Shown here: positions 15,428 to 22,389 of the stretch, one piece after another
Layout of the letters: every line of letters starts with the position of its first letter
Position numbering within the stretch: position 1 is the stretch's first letter
Assembly: GCA_012516075.1 (NCBI GenBank)
Contig: JAAYXE010000118.1
Coordinates: 1 to 64,000, forward strand
DNA from: Chloroflexota bacterium
GTDB lineage: Bacteria; Chloroflexota; Anaerolineae; Anaerolineales; UBA4823
Direction: 5' to 3'
DNA length: 64,000 bases
The notes under the pieces: model-generated
Databases searched by the model: none
Told to the model about the DNA's origin: nothing
What the model saw: the letters and a program-made list of their open reading frames with translations, nothing else
Translations under genes and position numbers: made by a program

Positions 15428-16540
15428 TCAGAGAGCCGGCAGTTCTCGAAAAGCGCCTTCAACCAGCGCCGCAAGCTGTTCCATCCCCCGGGAGAGCGGG
15501 GAGATGCGCACAAACTCATCCATGGTGTGCGCCCCGCCGCCGGTGGTGAGGCCGATACACACGGCCGGCAGGCCCAGGCTGAGAGGCACGTTGGCGTCTG
15601 TGGACCCGATTCCCAGATGCGCCGGGATCCCCTGGCGGTCCAGGCAGGAGCGCGCCAGGCGCACCAGCGGGTGTCCGGCAGGAATCCCGCCCGCAGGGCG
15701 TTCGCCGATCACCCTGCAGGTCACCTGCACGCCCGGGCGCGAGGCCTGCTCCACCAGTCTCTCAATGCTGCCCGCCAGCCAGACGAGCATGGCGGGATCT
15801 TCCGAGCGCAGGTCCAGTTCCAACACAGCTTCGGCGGCGATGGTGTTGATCGACGTGCCGCCGGAGATCTTACCCACATTTAACGTGGTGCGGGGGCGTG
15901 CGGGGAGCGCGATTTCCGTCATGCGCGCTACCAGGCGCGCCAGCTCGTGCACGGCCGAGGGCTTGCCGTAATCGACCCAGGAATGCCCGCCAGAGGTGTG
16001 CGCCTGGATGCGGTAGCGGCGCACCCCCAGTCCGCGGTGATAGATCTGCCCCAGGGCCATCCCCTCAAGGACCAGGTAACAGAGCACCTGTCCGTCGAAG
16101 CGCTCTACCACCGCCCGCATGCCGCGCAGATTACCCAGACCCTCTTCTCCGGTGTTGGCCACCAGCCACAGGTCCCCGGGAAGCGTGACCTCCCGTTCGC
16201 GCAGCAGCCACAGCAGCCCAAACAGCCCGGCGACGCCCAGGGCGTTATCGCCGATCCCCGGCCCGTACACCCGCTCCTTCAGACGCCGGCAGGTCAGATC
16301 CGTGGTTACCGGAAATACGGTGTCGGCATGGGCGCTGACCACCAGCGGCAGCGTGCTGCCCGTTCCCGGCATGCGTGCATACAGATTGCCTGCGGCATCT
16401 CTGGAGACATCGCACAACCCTTCCGCCTGGAAGCGGTCCAGCAGATAGCTGATACGCTCTTCTTCCTGAAATGTGGGGGCTGGAATCTGCTGGATCGCAA
16501 CGGCCAGGTCGACAATACGGGTGAGCAGGTTTTCATTCAT
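15428..16540 (-). CDS. M20-family metallopeptidase / amidohydrolase
   Basis: 370 residues. Metal-binding blocks of the M20 (ArgE/DapE/PepT/CPG2) family are present: SAHADTVFP (His-x-Asp), GIGDNALGVAG (bridging Asp), VANTGEEGLGN (catalytic Glu pair) and GGAHTMDEFV near the C-terminus. A dimerisation domain lies in the middle (about 175-290). These enzymes hydrolyse peptide or acyl-amino bonds with two zinc ions; substrate is not predictable. The ATG lies 1 bp after the stop of the PfkB kinase gene, so the two are co-transcribed and probably coupled. No signal peptide is visible. Confidence 0.88.
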   Translation of the reverse strand: MNENLLTRIVDLAVAIQQIPAPTFQEEERISYLLDRFQAEGLCDVSRDAAGNLYARMPGTGSTLPLVVSAHADTVFPVTTDLTCRRLKERVYGPGIGDNALGVAGLFGLLWLLREREVTLPGDLWLVANTGEEGLGNLRGMRAVVERFDGQVLCYLVLEGMALGQIYHRGLGVRRYRIQAHTSGGHSWVDYGKPSAVHELARLVARMTEIALPARPRTTLNVGKISGGTSINTIAAEAVLELDLRSEDPAMLVWLAGSIERLVEQASRPGVQVTCRVIGERPAGGIPAGHPLVRLARSCLDRQGIPAHLGIGSTDANVPLSLGLPAVCIGLTTGGGAHTMDEFVRISPLSRGMEQLAALVEGAFRELPAL

Positions 16541-16541
16541 T

Positions 16542-17564
16542 TCATACCTTTCGGACGGACAGTTTCAACGTCTCCAGACGCGCTTCGGCCAGGCCCGGAA
16601 GAGCATCCAGGGCATAAAACGGGCCGTTCCCTTCCACGGTGAGCGATGCGGAGATGTTGCCGTGCAGCACAGCCTGCAGCGGGTCATACGTTCTGCGGTA
16701 ACCCGCCAGAAAGCCGCCGCAGAAGGCATCACCTGCACCCGTCGGGTTCACCATACGCGAAGGGTAAGAGGGGATTTCCCAGCGAGTACGCGATTGGGCA
16801 TCATATAAGAGCTGACCGCGTTCGCCGCGTTTAATCACAATAATTTCGCAGCCAAAAGCCGCCAGGGCTTCGGCCATTTCCCACAGGTCGCTGCTGCGGC
16901 CGTGGAAGAGCGAGCGCAGTTCCTCCTCCGAGGGCAGGAAAGCCGTCAGCCCTGTAATCAGGGCAGAGACGTCATCCCAGTAGACAGAATGCATATAGCC
17001 CGGCGACGGGTCGATGGTCACCGTGGCGACCTCCATCTGCCGCAGCACAGCCGGCAGCAGGCTGTGGGTCAGATAGTCCAGGGGGCAGAGGTGAGCGGCG
17101 TTCACATTGATAAATTCCGCCGGGATATCGCCCTGACGCAGCGAGGTGGGCAGCAGCTGGGTGCGGCTGGCCACGGCCGAGGCCGGCGGCGTGCGGTAGC
17201 CCAGCAGCGCCTTGGGGAAAGGGATGCTCAGGCGGGCAAAGTGGGTCACCGGGTCTTCATAGGAGCGCGTCGTGCGGTCCGCATAAGCGTAAAAGGAACG
17301 CACATCGACCGGCTGGGGCAGCACCTTTACCCCCCGGGCGTTCAGCCCGCGGCGGTAATACTCGTCGATCCACTCCTGCGGGTAGTCTTCCCCAACCCGG
17401 GCCAGGATGCCCGGTGGAGGGTCAGGCTCCCAGACCGCCAGACCCACTGCGGCATAAAGCACATTACCGCCTGGAACATCGATCAGAGTCTCACCCGAAG
17501 GCAGAATGACGAAGTCGCGGGCCAGCTGTCCCGCGAACATGTAACGAGGAGTTTCGGGCTTCAT
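16542..17564 (-). CDS. PfkB-family sugar/nucleoside kinase
   Basis: 340 residues from the ATG at 17564. PfkB features: an N-terminal GGNVLYAAVGLAVW region and the C-terminal ATP/anion-hole motif NPTGAGDAFCGGFLAGY, whose Asp is the catalytic base. The middle section (PSPGYMHSVYWDDV) is unlike ribokinase or fructokinase, so I name no substrate. No SD is seen, and a TATAAT lies so close to the ATG that the mRNA may be leaderless. It forms a two-gene operon with the M20 peptidase. Confidence 0.85.
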   Translation of the reverse strand: MKPETPRYMFAGQLARDFVILPSGETLIDVPGGNVLYAAVGLAVWEPDPPPGILARVGEDYPQEWIDEYYRRGLNARGVKVLPQPVDVRSFYAYADRTTRSYEDPVTHFARLSIPFPKALLGYRTPPASAVASRTQLLPTSLRQGDIPAEFINVNAAHLCPLDYLTHSLLPAVLRQMEVATVTIDPSPGYMHSVYWDDVSALITGLTAFLPSEEELRSLFHGRSSDLWEMAEALAAFGCEIIVIKRGERGQLLYDAQSRTRWEIPSYPSRMVNPTGAGDAFCGGFLAGYRRTYDPLQAVLHGNISASLTVEGNGPFYALDALPGLAEARLETLKLSVRKV

Positions 17565-17572
17565 CAATAAAA

Positions 17573-17578
17573 ATTATA
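17573..17578 (-). promoter_or_regulatory. -10 box of a probable leaderless promoter
   Basis: TATAAT on the minus strand ends 8 bp before the ATG of the PfkB gene, so transcription would begin at or within a base or two of the start codon. The -35 region is only T-rich (TTTTTC, 17 bp upstream). Confidence 0.5.
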
Positions 17579-17625
17579 CGTTAGTTTGGGATCGAGAAAA
17601 AGATGCGAGCAGAATTAATGCCCTG

Positions 17626-17979
17626 TCAGGCATGCGCCAGGGACTGATAAACGGCGTCGCTCTTCGCCGCCATGATGAAGTCATTGCGGTGCAGGCCGCC
17701 GATGGCATGGGTCCACCAGGTGACAGTCACCTTCCCCCATTCGGTAACCAGGACTGGATGGTGGTCTTCCGCCTCGGCCAGCTCACCGATCCGGTTGGTG
17801 AAAGCCAGCGCCTGGGCAAAATTTTTAAACTTGAAGGCCCGCTCCAGGCGGTTCACTCCCTCGCGCGTGACAACTTCCCAGTCCGGGATCTGCTTGCGGT
17901 ACTCCTGCAGCTCGGCGTCCGTCACCGTGGGCTCGCCGCCGCGGCAGGGCACGCAGTGCAGTTCGCGCAGATCGACCAT
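17626..17979 (-). CDS. phhB: Pterin-4a-carbinolamine dehydratase
   Basis: 117 residues. The family core [20 protein letters not shown] followed by [16 protein letters not shown] holds the active-site histidines. The enzyme dehydrates 4a-hydroxytetrahydropterin and helps recycle pterin cofactors; in bacteria without phenylalanine hydroxylase it may serve molybdopterin metabolism instead. No hydroxylase gene is nearby. The N-terminus has CVPC, as in many members. Its ATG overlaps the stop of the small gene upstream by one base (TAATG), so translation is coupled. Confidence 0.92.
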   Translation of the reverse strand: MVDLRELHCVPCRGGEPTVTDAELQEYRKQIPDWEVVTREGVNRLERAFKFKNFAQALAFTNRIGELAEAEDHHPVLVTEWGKVTVTWWTHAIGGLHRNDFIMAAKSDAVYQSLAHA

Positions 17980-18206
17980 TATGACCCTTCACCCAGGGCG
18001 GCCACCTGGCGCAGCAGCCCCAGGACGAGCAGACCCAGGCGGACGCCGTCGCCGCCGGTGATCTCCGGGCGCGCCCCGGACCGGTCGGCCGTCTGAATAA
18101 AAAGATAAGCGGCGCTCAACCCAACCAGGGCGCCGAGGACGCCGCCGATAATCAGAACTTTCGGCTTCCAGTTGTCCTGCTGTTTGACACGAATCTCCTG
18201 GCTCAT
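17979..18206 (-). CDS. Small single-pass membrane protein
   Basis: 75 residues: a charged N-terminus ([15 protein letters not shown]), one transmembrane helix (about residues 17-38, [20 protein letters not shown]), then a soluble tail with [18 protein letters not shown]. Short proteins like this next to membrane-protein genes are common in Chloroflexota, but I recognise no family. It sits between the membrane protein gene and phhB in one minus-strand operon. Coding is supported by AAGGAAG upstream of the ATG and the stop/start overlap with phhB. Confidence 0.6.
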   Translation of the reverse strand: MSQEIRVKQQDNWKPKVLIIGGVLGALVGLSAAYLFIQTADRSGARPEITGGDGVRLGLLVLGLLRQVAALGEGS

Positions 18207-18270
18207 ATGCTTCCTTTCTCAGTGGCTGCCCCCATCTCCCCGGCCGGGGCGGTTCAAGGTGGAGGGAACT

Positions 18271-18699
18271 TCAGCGCGTCTGGCGGCGCACCATCCTGCG
18301 CACACCGGCCGAGATGCTGCGGGCGCGAATTACGGGTGCGGCGGCTTTGTCCGTCATCCGGCTCACCTGATAACCGATGGTCGCAAACAGGTTCTGCACC
18401 CGGCGTGCAAAGACCGGCAGCGACTGCATCAGGCGTACGGTCACGTAGATCAGACCGGTCAGCAGCACCAGCGCAATCAGCCCGACAAAGAGCATGGGCA
18501 GGATCAGCCAGATCAGCGAAATATCGCCCCACCGGCTGAGTGCATCGCTCTGGCCGAAGGTGCTGAAAACCGCCAGGGCCAGGATCAGGACCGCGCCGAT
18601 GATGAGGGGGAGAAAAATCTGCACGCGCGCTTCCCGCCGGTGCTGTTCGTGGGTCACCGGGTTTCTTTCCGCCAGCCGGGAAGATCGAAAGTCGCTCAT
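18271..18699 (-). CDS. Two-helix membrane protein of unknown function
   Basis: 142 residues. A basic N-terminus is followed by two transmembrane helices (about residues 28-48 and 60-88) with a short loop, then a basic, helical cytoplasmic tail (RARSISAGVRRMVRRQTR). No recognised domain. It is the first gene of the operon with the 75-residue membrane protein and phhB, and is divergent from the ComM-type gene. The pattern of two helices plus tail could fit a membrane scaffold, but this is a guess. Confidence 0.6.
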   Translation of the reverse strand: MSDFRSSRLAERNPVTHEQHRREARVQIFLPLIIGAVLILALAVFSTFGQSDALSRWGDISLIWLILPMLFVGLIALVLLTGLIYVTVRLMQSLPVFARRVQNLFATIGYQVSRMTDKAAAPVIRARSISAGVRRMVRRQTR

Positions 18700-18737
18700 G
18701 CTGCTTCTATTTTAGCATGATTCAACCATAAAATTTG

Positions 18738-18764
18738 AATACCGCAGGTGAGGTTTGCGGTATT
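18738..18764. repeat. Stem-loop in the divergent intergenic region
   Basis: AATACCGCA and TGCGGTATT pair perfectly over 9 bp around a 9-nt loop. It lies between the divergent membrane-protein and ComM-type genes, upstream of the ComM promoter. It could be a protein-binding palindrome or a hairpin in a leader. Confidence 0.45.
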
Positions 18765-18799
18765 GATTGCAAAACCGCTGCGTCCTGGCTGTCCGCGCG

Positions 18800-18828
18800 T
18801 TGACCTCAGTCAGCGGGCATGCTACAAT
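18800..18828 (+). promoter_or_regulatory. Sigma-70-type promoter for the ComM-type gene
   Basis: TTGACC and TACAAT are separated by 17 bp, a near-consensus pair. The -10 box ends about 60 bp before the ATG at 18888. This is one of the best promoters in the window. Confidence 0.7.
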
Positions 18829-18887
18829 TCCGTTGACAGTCCATTGATATCCGAAACAAAAAATTGACAGCCGTTCCTGGAGATCTC

Positions 18888-20465
18888 ATGCTTGCCCGCG
18901 TTTACTCCTGTGCTGTGATCGGTTTAGAAGGCGTGCCCATCGAAGTGGAGGTCGATTCTGGCCCGGGGCTGCCTGCCGTGGTGATCGTCGGTCTGCCGGA
19001 TGCGGCAGTTCAGGAGAGCCGGGAGCGAGTACACTCGGCCATCAAGAACGCCGGTCTGAGCTTCCCCCGCAAACGGATTACCATCAACCTGGCGCCAGCC
19101 GCAGTGCGCAAAGAAGGGCCTGCCTACGACCTGCCGATCGCTATCGGGATCCTTGCCGCCGCGGGCGAGCTGGATCCGGACTGTTTGAACGGCTCACTGG
19201 TCGTCGGCGAACTGTCTCTGGATGGCAGCGTGCGCCACGTGCGCGGCGTGCTCTCCATGGCTGCCCTGGCCCGCGAGCAGGGTTTCCAGCGTATCTTTAC
19301 ACCCGCTGTAGACGCTGCCGAGGCTGCACTGATCCCCGGCCTGGAGGTGATCCCGGTCGCATCCCTCTCGGCGCTGTTCATGCACCTGAGCGGCATCGAG
19401 CGCATCCCACCCCAGCAGCCCGTTACGCCTGAAGAGCTGCCGTTCGTTGTGGAGACGGATTTCAAAGAAGTGAAAGGGCAGGAGCACGTCAAGCGCGCCC
19501 TGGAAGTGGCCGCGGCTGGCTCCCACAACGTGCTGATGTCAGGCCCGCCAGGCGCCGGGAAGACCCTGCTGGCGCGCGCGCTGCCTGGGATCCTGCCGCG
19601 CATGACGATTGACGAGGCGCTGGACGTCACGCGCATCTACTCCGTCGCCGACCAGCTCCCTCCCGACGTGCCCCTGATCCGCAGCCGGCCTTTCCGCGCA
19701 CCGCATCATACGATCTCGCATGCCGGTCTGGTGGGCGGCGGCAACATCCCCCACCCCGGAGAGATCTCCCTGGCGCACCGCGGTGTGCTCTTCCTGGATG
19801 AACTTCCCGAGTTCGGCCTGCGTGTGCTCGAAGTGCTGCGCCAGCCGCTCGAGGATAAGGTGGTTACCATCAGCCGCGCGCAGGGCTCGCTCACCTTCCC
19901 GGCCAATTTTCAACTTGTCGCAGCCATGAATCCCTGCCCCTGCGGCTTCTACGGCGACCCCGTGCGCGCCTGCACCTGCTCTTCCAGCACGATCACAAAG
20001 TACCAGAAGCGCATCTCGGGGCCGATGATGGACCGCATCGACATCCACATCGAGGTGCCGCGGGTCGATTTTGAGAAGCTCAGCGGCAGCCGCCTGGGCG
20101 AACCATCAGAGTCCATCCGGGCGCGGGTGGAAGCCGCACGCCAGATCCAGCGCCAGCGCTTTGCCCGCGCTGCGGAAGAGAAGGCCCCCGCACAGGGCGC
20201 TCTGGCGACCATGAACGCCTCCGCCCTGCAGTACCAGGTCACCTGCAATGCCGACATGCGCCCGGCAGAAGTGCGCGAATTCTGCCACCTGGATGAAACC
20301 TGCCGGGCCCTGATGCGCACCGCCATGGCCCAGCTCCAGCTCTCCGCCCGCGCCTATCACCGGGTGCTCAAAGTGGCGCGCACCATCGCCGATCTGGCAG
20401 GAGAACCGCGCATCTCCCCCGTTCACCTGGCCGAAGCGCTGCAGTACCGGCCGAGAGTCGACTGA
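18888..20465 (+). CDS. comM: ComM/YifB-type Mg-chelatase-like AAA+ ATPase
   Basis: 525 residues. An N-terminal Lon-protease-like fold without protease function (about 1-175; VVIVGLPDAAVQESRERV) is followed by the AAA+ Mg-chelatase domain with Walker A GPPGAGKTLLARAL, FLDELPEF (Walker B) and MNPCPCGFYGD, and a C-terminal Mg-chelatase domain (SARAYHRVLKVARTIADL). ComM is a hexameric helicase that drives branch migration during integration of transformed DNA. Start ATG 18888 chosen for its SD (TGGAGATC). The stop codon lies within the left inverted repeat of the GxxExxY unit that follows. Confidence 0.92.
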   Translation: MLARVYSCAVIGLEGVPIEVEVDSGPGLPAVVIVGLPDAAVQESRERVHSAIKNAGLSFPRKRITINLAPAAVRKEGPAYDLPIAIGILAAAGELDPDCLNGSLVVGELSLDGSVRHVRGVLSMAALAREQGFQRIFTPAVDAAEAALIPGLEVIPVASLSALFMHLSGIERIPPQQPVTPEELPFVVETDFKEVKGQEHVKRALEVAAAGSHNVLMSGPPGAGKTLLARALPGILPRMTIDEALDVTRIYSVADQLPPDVPLIRSRPFRAPHHTISHAGLVGGGNIPHPGEISLAHRGVLFLDELPEFGLRVLEVLRQPLEDKVVTISRAQGSLTFPANFQLVAAMNPCPCGFYGDPVRACTCSSSTITKYQKRISGPMMDRIDIHIEVPRVDFEKLSGSRLGEPSESIRARVEAARQIQRQRFARAAEEKAPAQGALATMNASALQYQVTCNADMRPAEVREFCHLDETCRALMRTAMAQLQLSARAYHRVLKVARTIADLAGEPRISPVHLAEALQYRPRVD

Positions 20466-20497
20466 CAACGGATTTTGATCACGGATTTCACGGATTG
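20462..20497 (+). repeat. Left 36-bp inverted repeat
   Basis: Begins CTGACAACGGATT and ends ACGGATTTCACGGATTG. Its reverse complement is found at 21022-21057 with only the central six bases differing. It contains two short CACGGATT-type direct units, which makes a compact binding site plausible. Confidence 0.85.
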
Positions 20498-20554
20498 GTG
20501 CCCTGGAGTTCGCGATTTATAACGCCAGCTTCGCCGGAAAATGAAGGAAATCTC

Positions 20555-21031
20555 ATGGCGGGTAAATTCGTCGCTACCCCCTATGACGCGATTACGTACA
20601 AAATCATTGGCTGTGCGATGGCGGTCCATCGAGAGCTGGGCCCAGGATTGAAAGAAGCCAGCTATCAAAGGGCCCTGGGGAACTCCATGGCAGATGCTTC
20701 TCTATCCTTCGAGCCTCGCAGGTTTCTTGCTGTTTATGATGACCCTGAACAGCAGAGGCTGGCGGGCTATTATATTCCCGATTTCATCGTCGAATCCTCT
20801 GTGATTGTTGAAATTAAGGCATTGAAAGGACTGGATAACAGTCATCTCGCTCAGGTGATTTGTTATCTGGCCGTTTCTGGCTGCCCGCTGGGTTTGTTGA
20901 TTAACTTCGGGGAAAGAAGCTTACGCTACCGCCGGGTTTTTCCACCGCAGAAAGTGGTTAAGGCGCTGGTCAACCGCCAGTGGCTTTTTGTTCCTGATGG
21001 GCTGAAAAGGGAGACGGACAGCAATCCGTGA
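20555..21031 (+). CDS. GxxExxY-family protein (PD-(D/E)xK-like nuclease fold)
   Basis: 158 residues. The name-giving motif GLKEASY is at residues 31-37, and the strand YIPDFIVESSVIVEIKAL gives a D...ExK pattern like PD-(D/E)xK nucleases. No function has been established for this family to my knowledge. ATG 20555 chosen because GAAGGA precedes it and family homology begins there; a longer in-frame extension to 20495 would read through part of the left repeat. The final residues (SNP) are encoded by the right inverted repeat, so repeat and gene are physically fused. Confidence 0.85.
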   Translation: MAGKFVATPYDAITYKIIGCAMAVHRELGPGLKEASYQRALGNSMADASLSFEPRRFLAVYDDPEQQRLAGYYIPDFIVESSVIVEIKALKGLDNSHLAQVICYLAVSGCPLGLLINFGERSLRYRRVFPPQKVVKALVNRQWLFVPDGLKRETDSNP

Positions 21032-21057
21032 AATCCGTGTTAGTAATCCGTTGTCAG
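21022..21057 (-). repeat. Right 36-bp inverted repeat
   Basis: Reverse complement of the left repeat except for six central bases. It overlaps the GxxExxY stop codon (TGA at 21029-21031). Downstream sequence turns AT-rich for about 100 bp, then the decayed CPBP gene begins. Confidence 0.85.
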
Positions 21058-21210
21058 CTGTGATTGTTTTCATTAATTTGACATTAAGGTTAAAATATGT
21101 ACGGTTTAGAAATCAATTAGTTATGTAATTTCAAGCGACCCTCCCACAGGCGCACAGAGAAGTTGCATAACGAAGGTGGGCATTATTTTCGGAAGTGAAA
21201 AGGAGAAAGA

Positions 21211-21938
21211 ATGTCCACCGCAGCTTCTGAAACCCATCCTGCAGCCACGGCTGCACCCGGCTGGATGGTGCACCACCCGCTGGTGGCCTTTTTTGCCATC
21301 GCCTTCGCTGGAAGCTGGGCCATGGGGATCCCCATGGCCCTGAGCAGCGGGTTCAACCTGTTCCCCCTGCCCGACCTGGCCTTCATCCTTATGTTCATCC
21401 TCGGCATCTATACCGGCCCCTTCTTGGGGGCGCTGATCGTCACGCGCGCGGTCGAGGGCCGGGCGGGCATACGGCGGCTGTTCCGGCGCGCGGTCCAGTG
21501 GCAGGTCGGGCTGCAGTGGTACCTGGCAGCGCTCTTCAGCTTTCTGCTGATCTGACTGGCCGCCTATTCCCTTCTCATGAACGGCGCACCGCTGCGCGAG
21601 TTGATCGCCAACCCACTGCTGCTGGTCACCCTCTTCCTTCCCTGGCTTTTGCAGGGGATCTTCATCCCTTCGCTGGGCGAGGAGCTGGGCTGGCGTGGAT
21701 TCGCCTTCCCCCGGCTGCAGGCCCGGTACGGGCCGGTCGCCGGGACGCTCATCCTTGGCGCCCTGCAGGGGGGGCGTCCTTTCCGGCGCAGTTCCAGGCG
21801 CTGACTCCGGACCGGCTGAACGTGATCCTTTTTGGCCTGACGGCGATCCTCCTGGTGATTTTCACGCGCGGCCGGCTGGGCTACCATCCGGAAGACCAGC
21901 CTGCTGCGTATGCAGCTTCGCTCCCGACCATGCGCTGA
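21211..21938 (+). pseudogene. Broken CPBP-family intramembrane metalloprotease
   Basis: A start with SD (AAAAGGAGAAAG) begins a typical CPBP protein (HHPLVAFFAIAFAGSWAMG). A TGA stop at 21553 interrupts it. The same frame continues with the catalytic motif EELGWRGFAFPRLQ, then a frame change near 21770, close to a run of G, shifts to another frame that ends with LGYHPEDQP. With the stop and frame change repaired, the protein would be about 240 residues. CPBP proteases (Rce1/CAAX-like) cleave within membranes. A sequencing error could explain one lesion but hardly both. Confidence 0.75.
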
Positions 21939-22018
21939 GACCAACCCGGCTGCTGTCGGGCGGCACCGGCCGGGTCGGTCCCAACGGCCTACGGATTGCC
22001 CCGTTATTCGAGCCATAG

Positions 22019-22201
22019 CTGCACGGCTTTTACCACCTCCACCAGCCCTGGGGCATCCTGGCGTCGGTCATCAGCGGCGTGTTCTTCTACGCCTTACCGA
22101 CCTGGCGCTTCCGCAGCCCCTGGATGGGGGTCATTGTCCATTCTGCCCAGAGCGTGTACTTTGCCTTCCTGATCCTTGGGCTTGTGCTGGGGCTGGCACA
22201 G
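22019..22201 (+). pseudogene. C-terminal fragment of a second CPBP-like membrane protein
   Basis: In one frame this stretch encodes LHGFYHLHQPWGILASVISG and then WMGVIVHSAQSVYFAFLILG, which look like the last two CPBP motifs (helices with conserved His). There is no start or upstream motif in this frame, and the frame runs on into low-complexity sequence. It is probably the remnant of a tandem copy of the broken gene just upstream, or its true 3' end after rearrangement. Confidence 0.5.
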
Positions 22202-22389
22202 GGGTGCGGCTGCTTCGCTTTGCCTGTACCGGGCTTCTTTCCTTTCCCGCCCCCGTTCTCTTTCGTTCCATCCATACATATCTGCGAGCGACACGCAGAA
22301 TTATCACGAGCGGCGGGATCCAATGGGCCGGCCGGTGAAAAATCTTTAATGACTTCTTCGGTTCAATGGGAAGAGGTTAAAATTTAAAA

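Larger units (their letters stand above)
20462..21057 (+). mobile_element. GxxExxY gene bounded by 36-bp inverted repeats
   Basis: A 596-bp unit: two near-identical 36-bp inverted repeats (30 of 36 positions match; the six differing bases are clustered) around one gene. The left repeat begins at the last codon of comM, and the right repeat contains the last codons of the GxxExxY gene. There is no transposase, and I see no target-site duplication. I list it as mobile-like because of the bounded structure and more AT-rich content than the flanks; movement is not shown. Confidence 0.5.

Noticed and set aside
21078-21110. TTGACA that could be a -35 box upstream of the broken CPBP gene
   Set aside because: No acceptable -10 hexamer at 16-18 bp; only ACGGTT-like sequence there.
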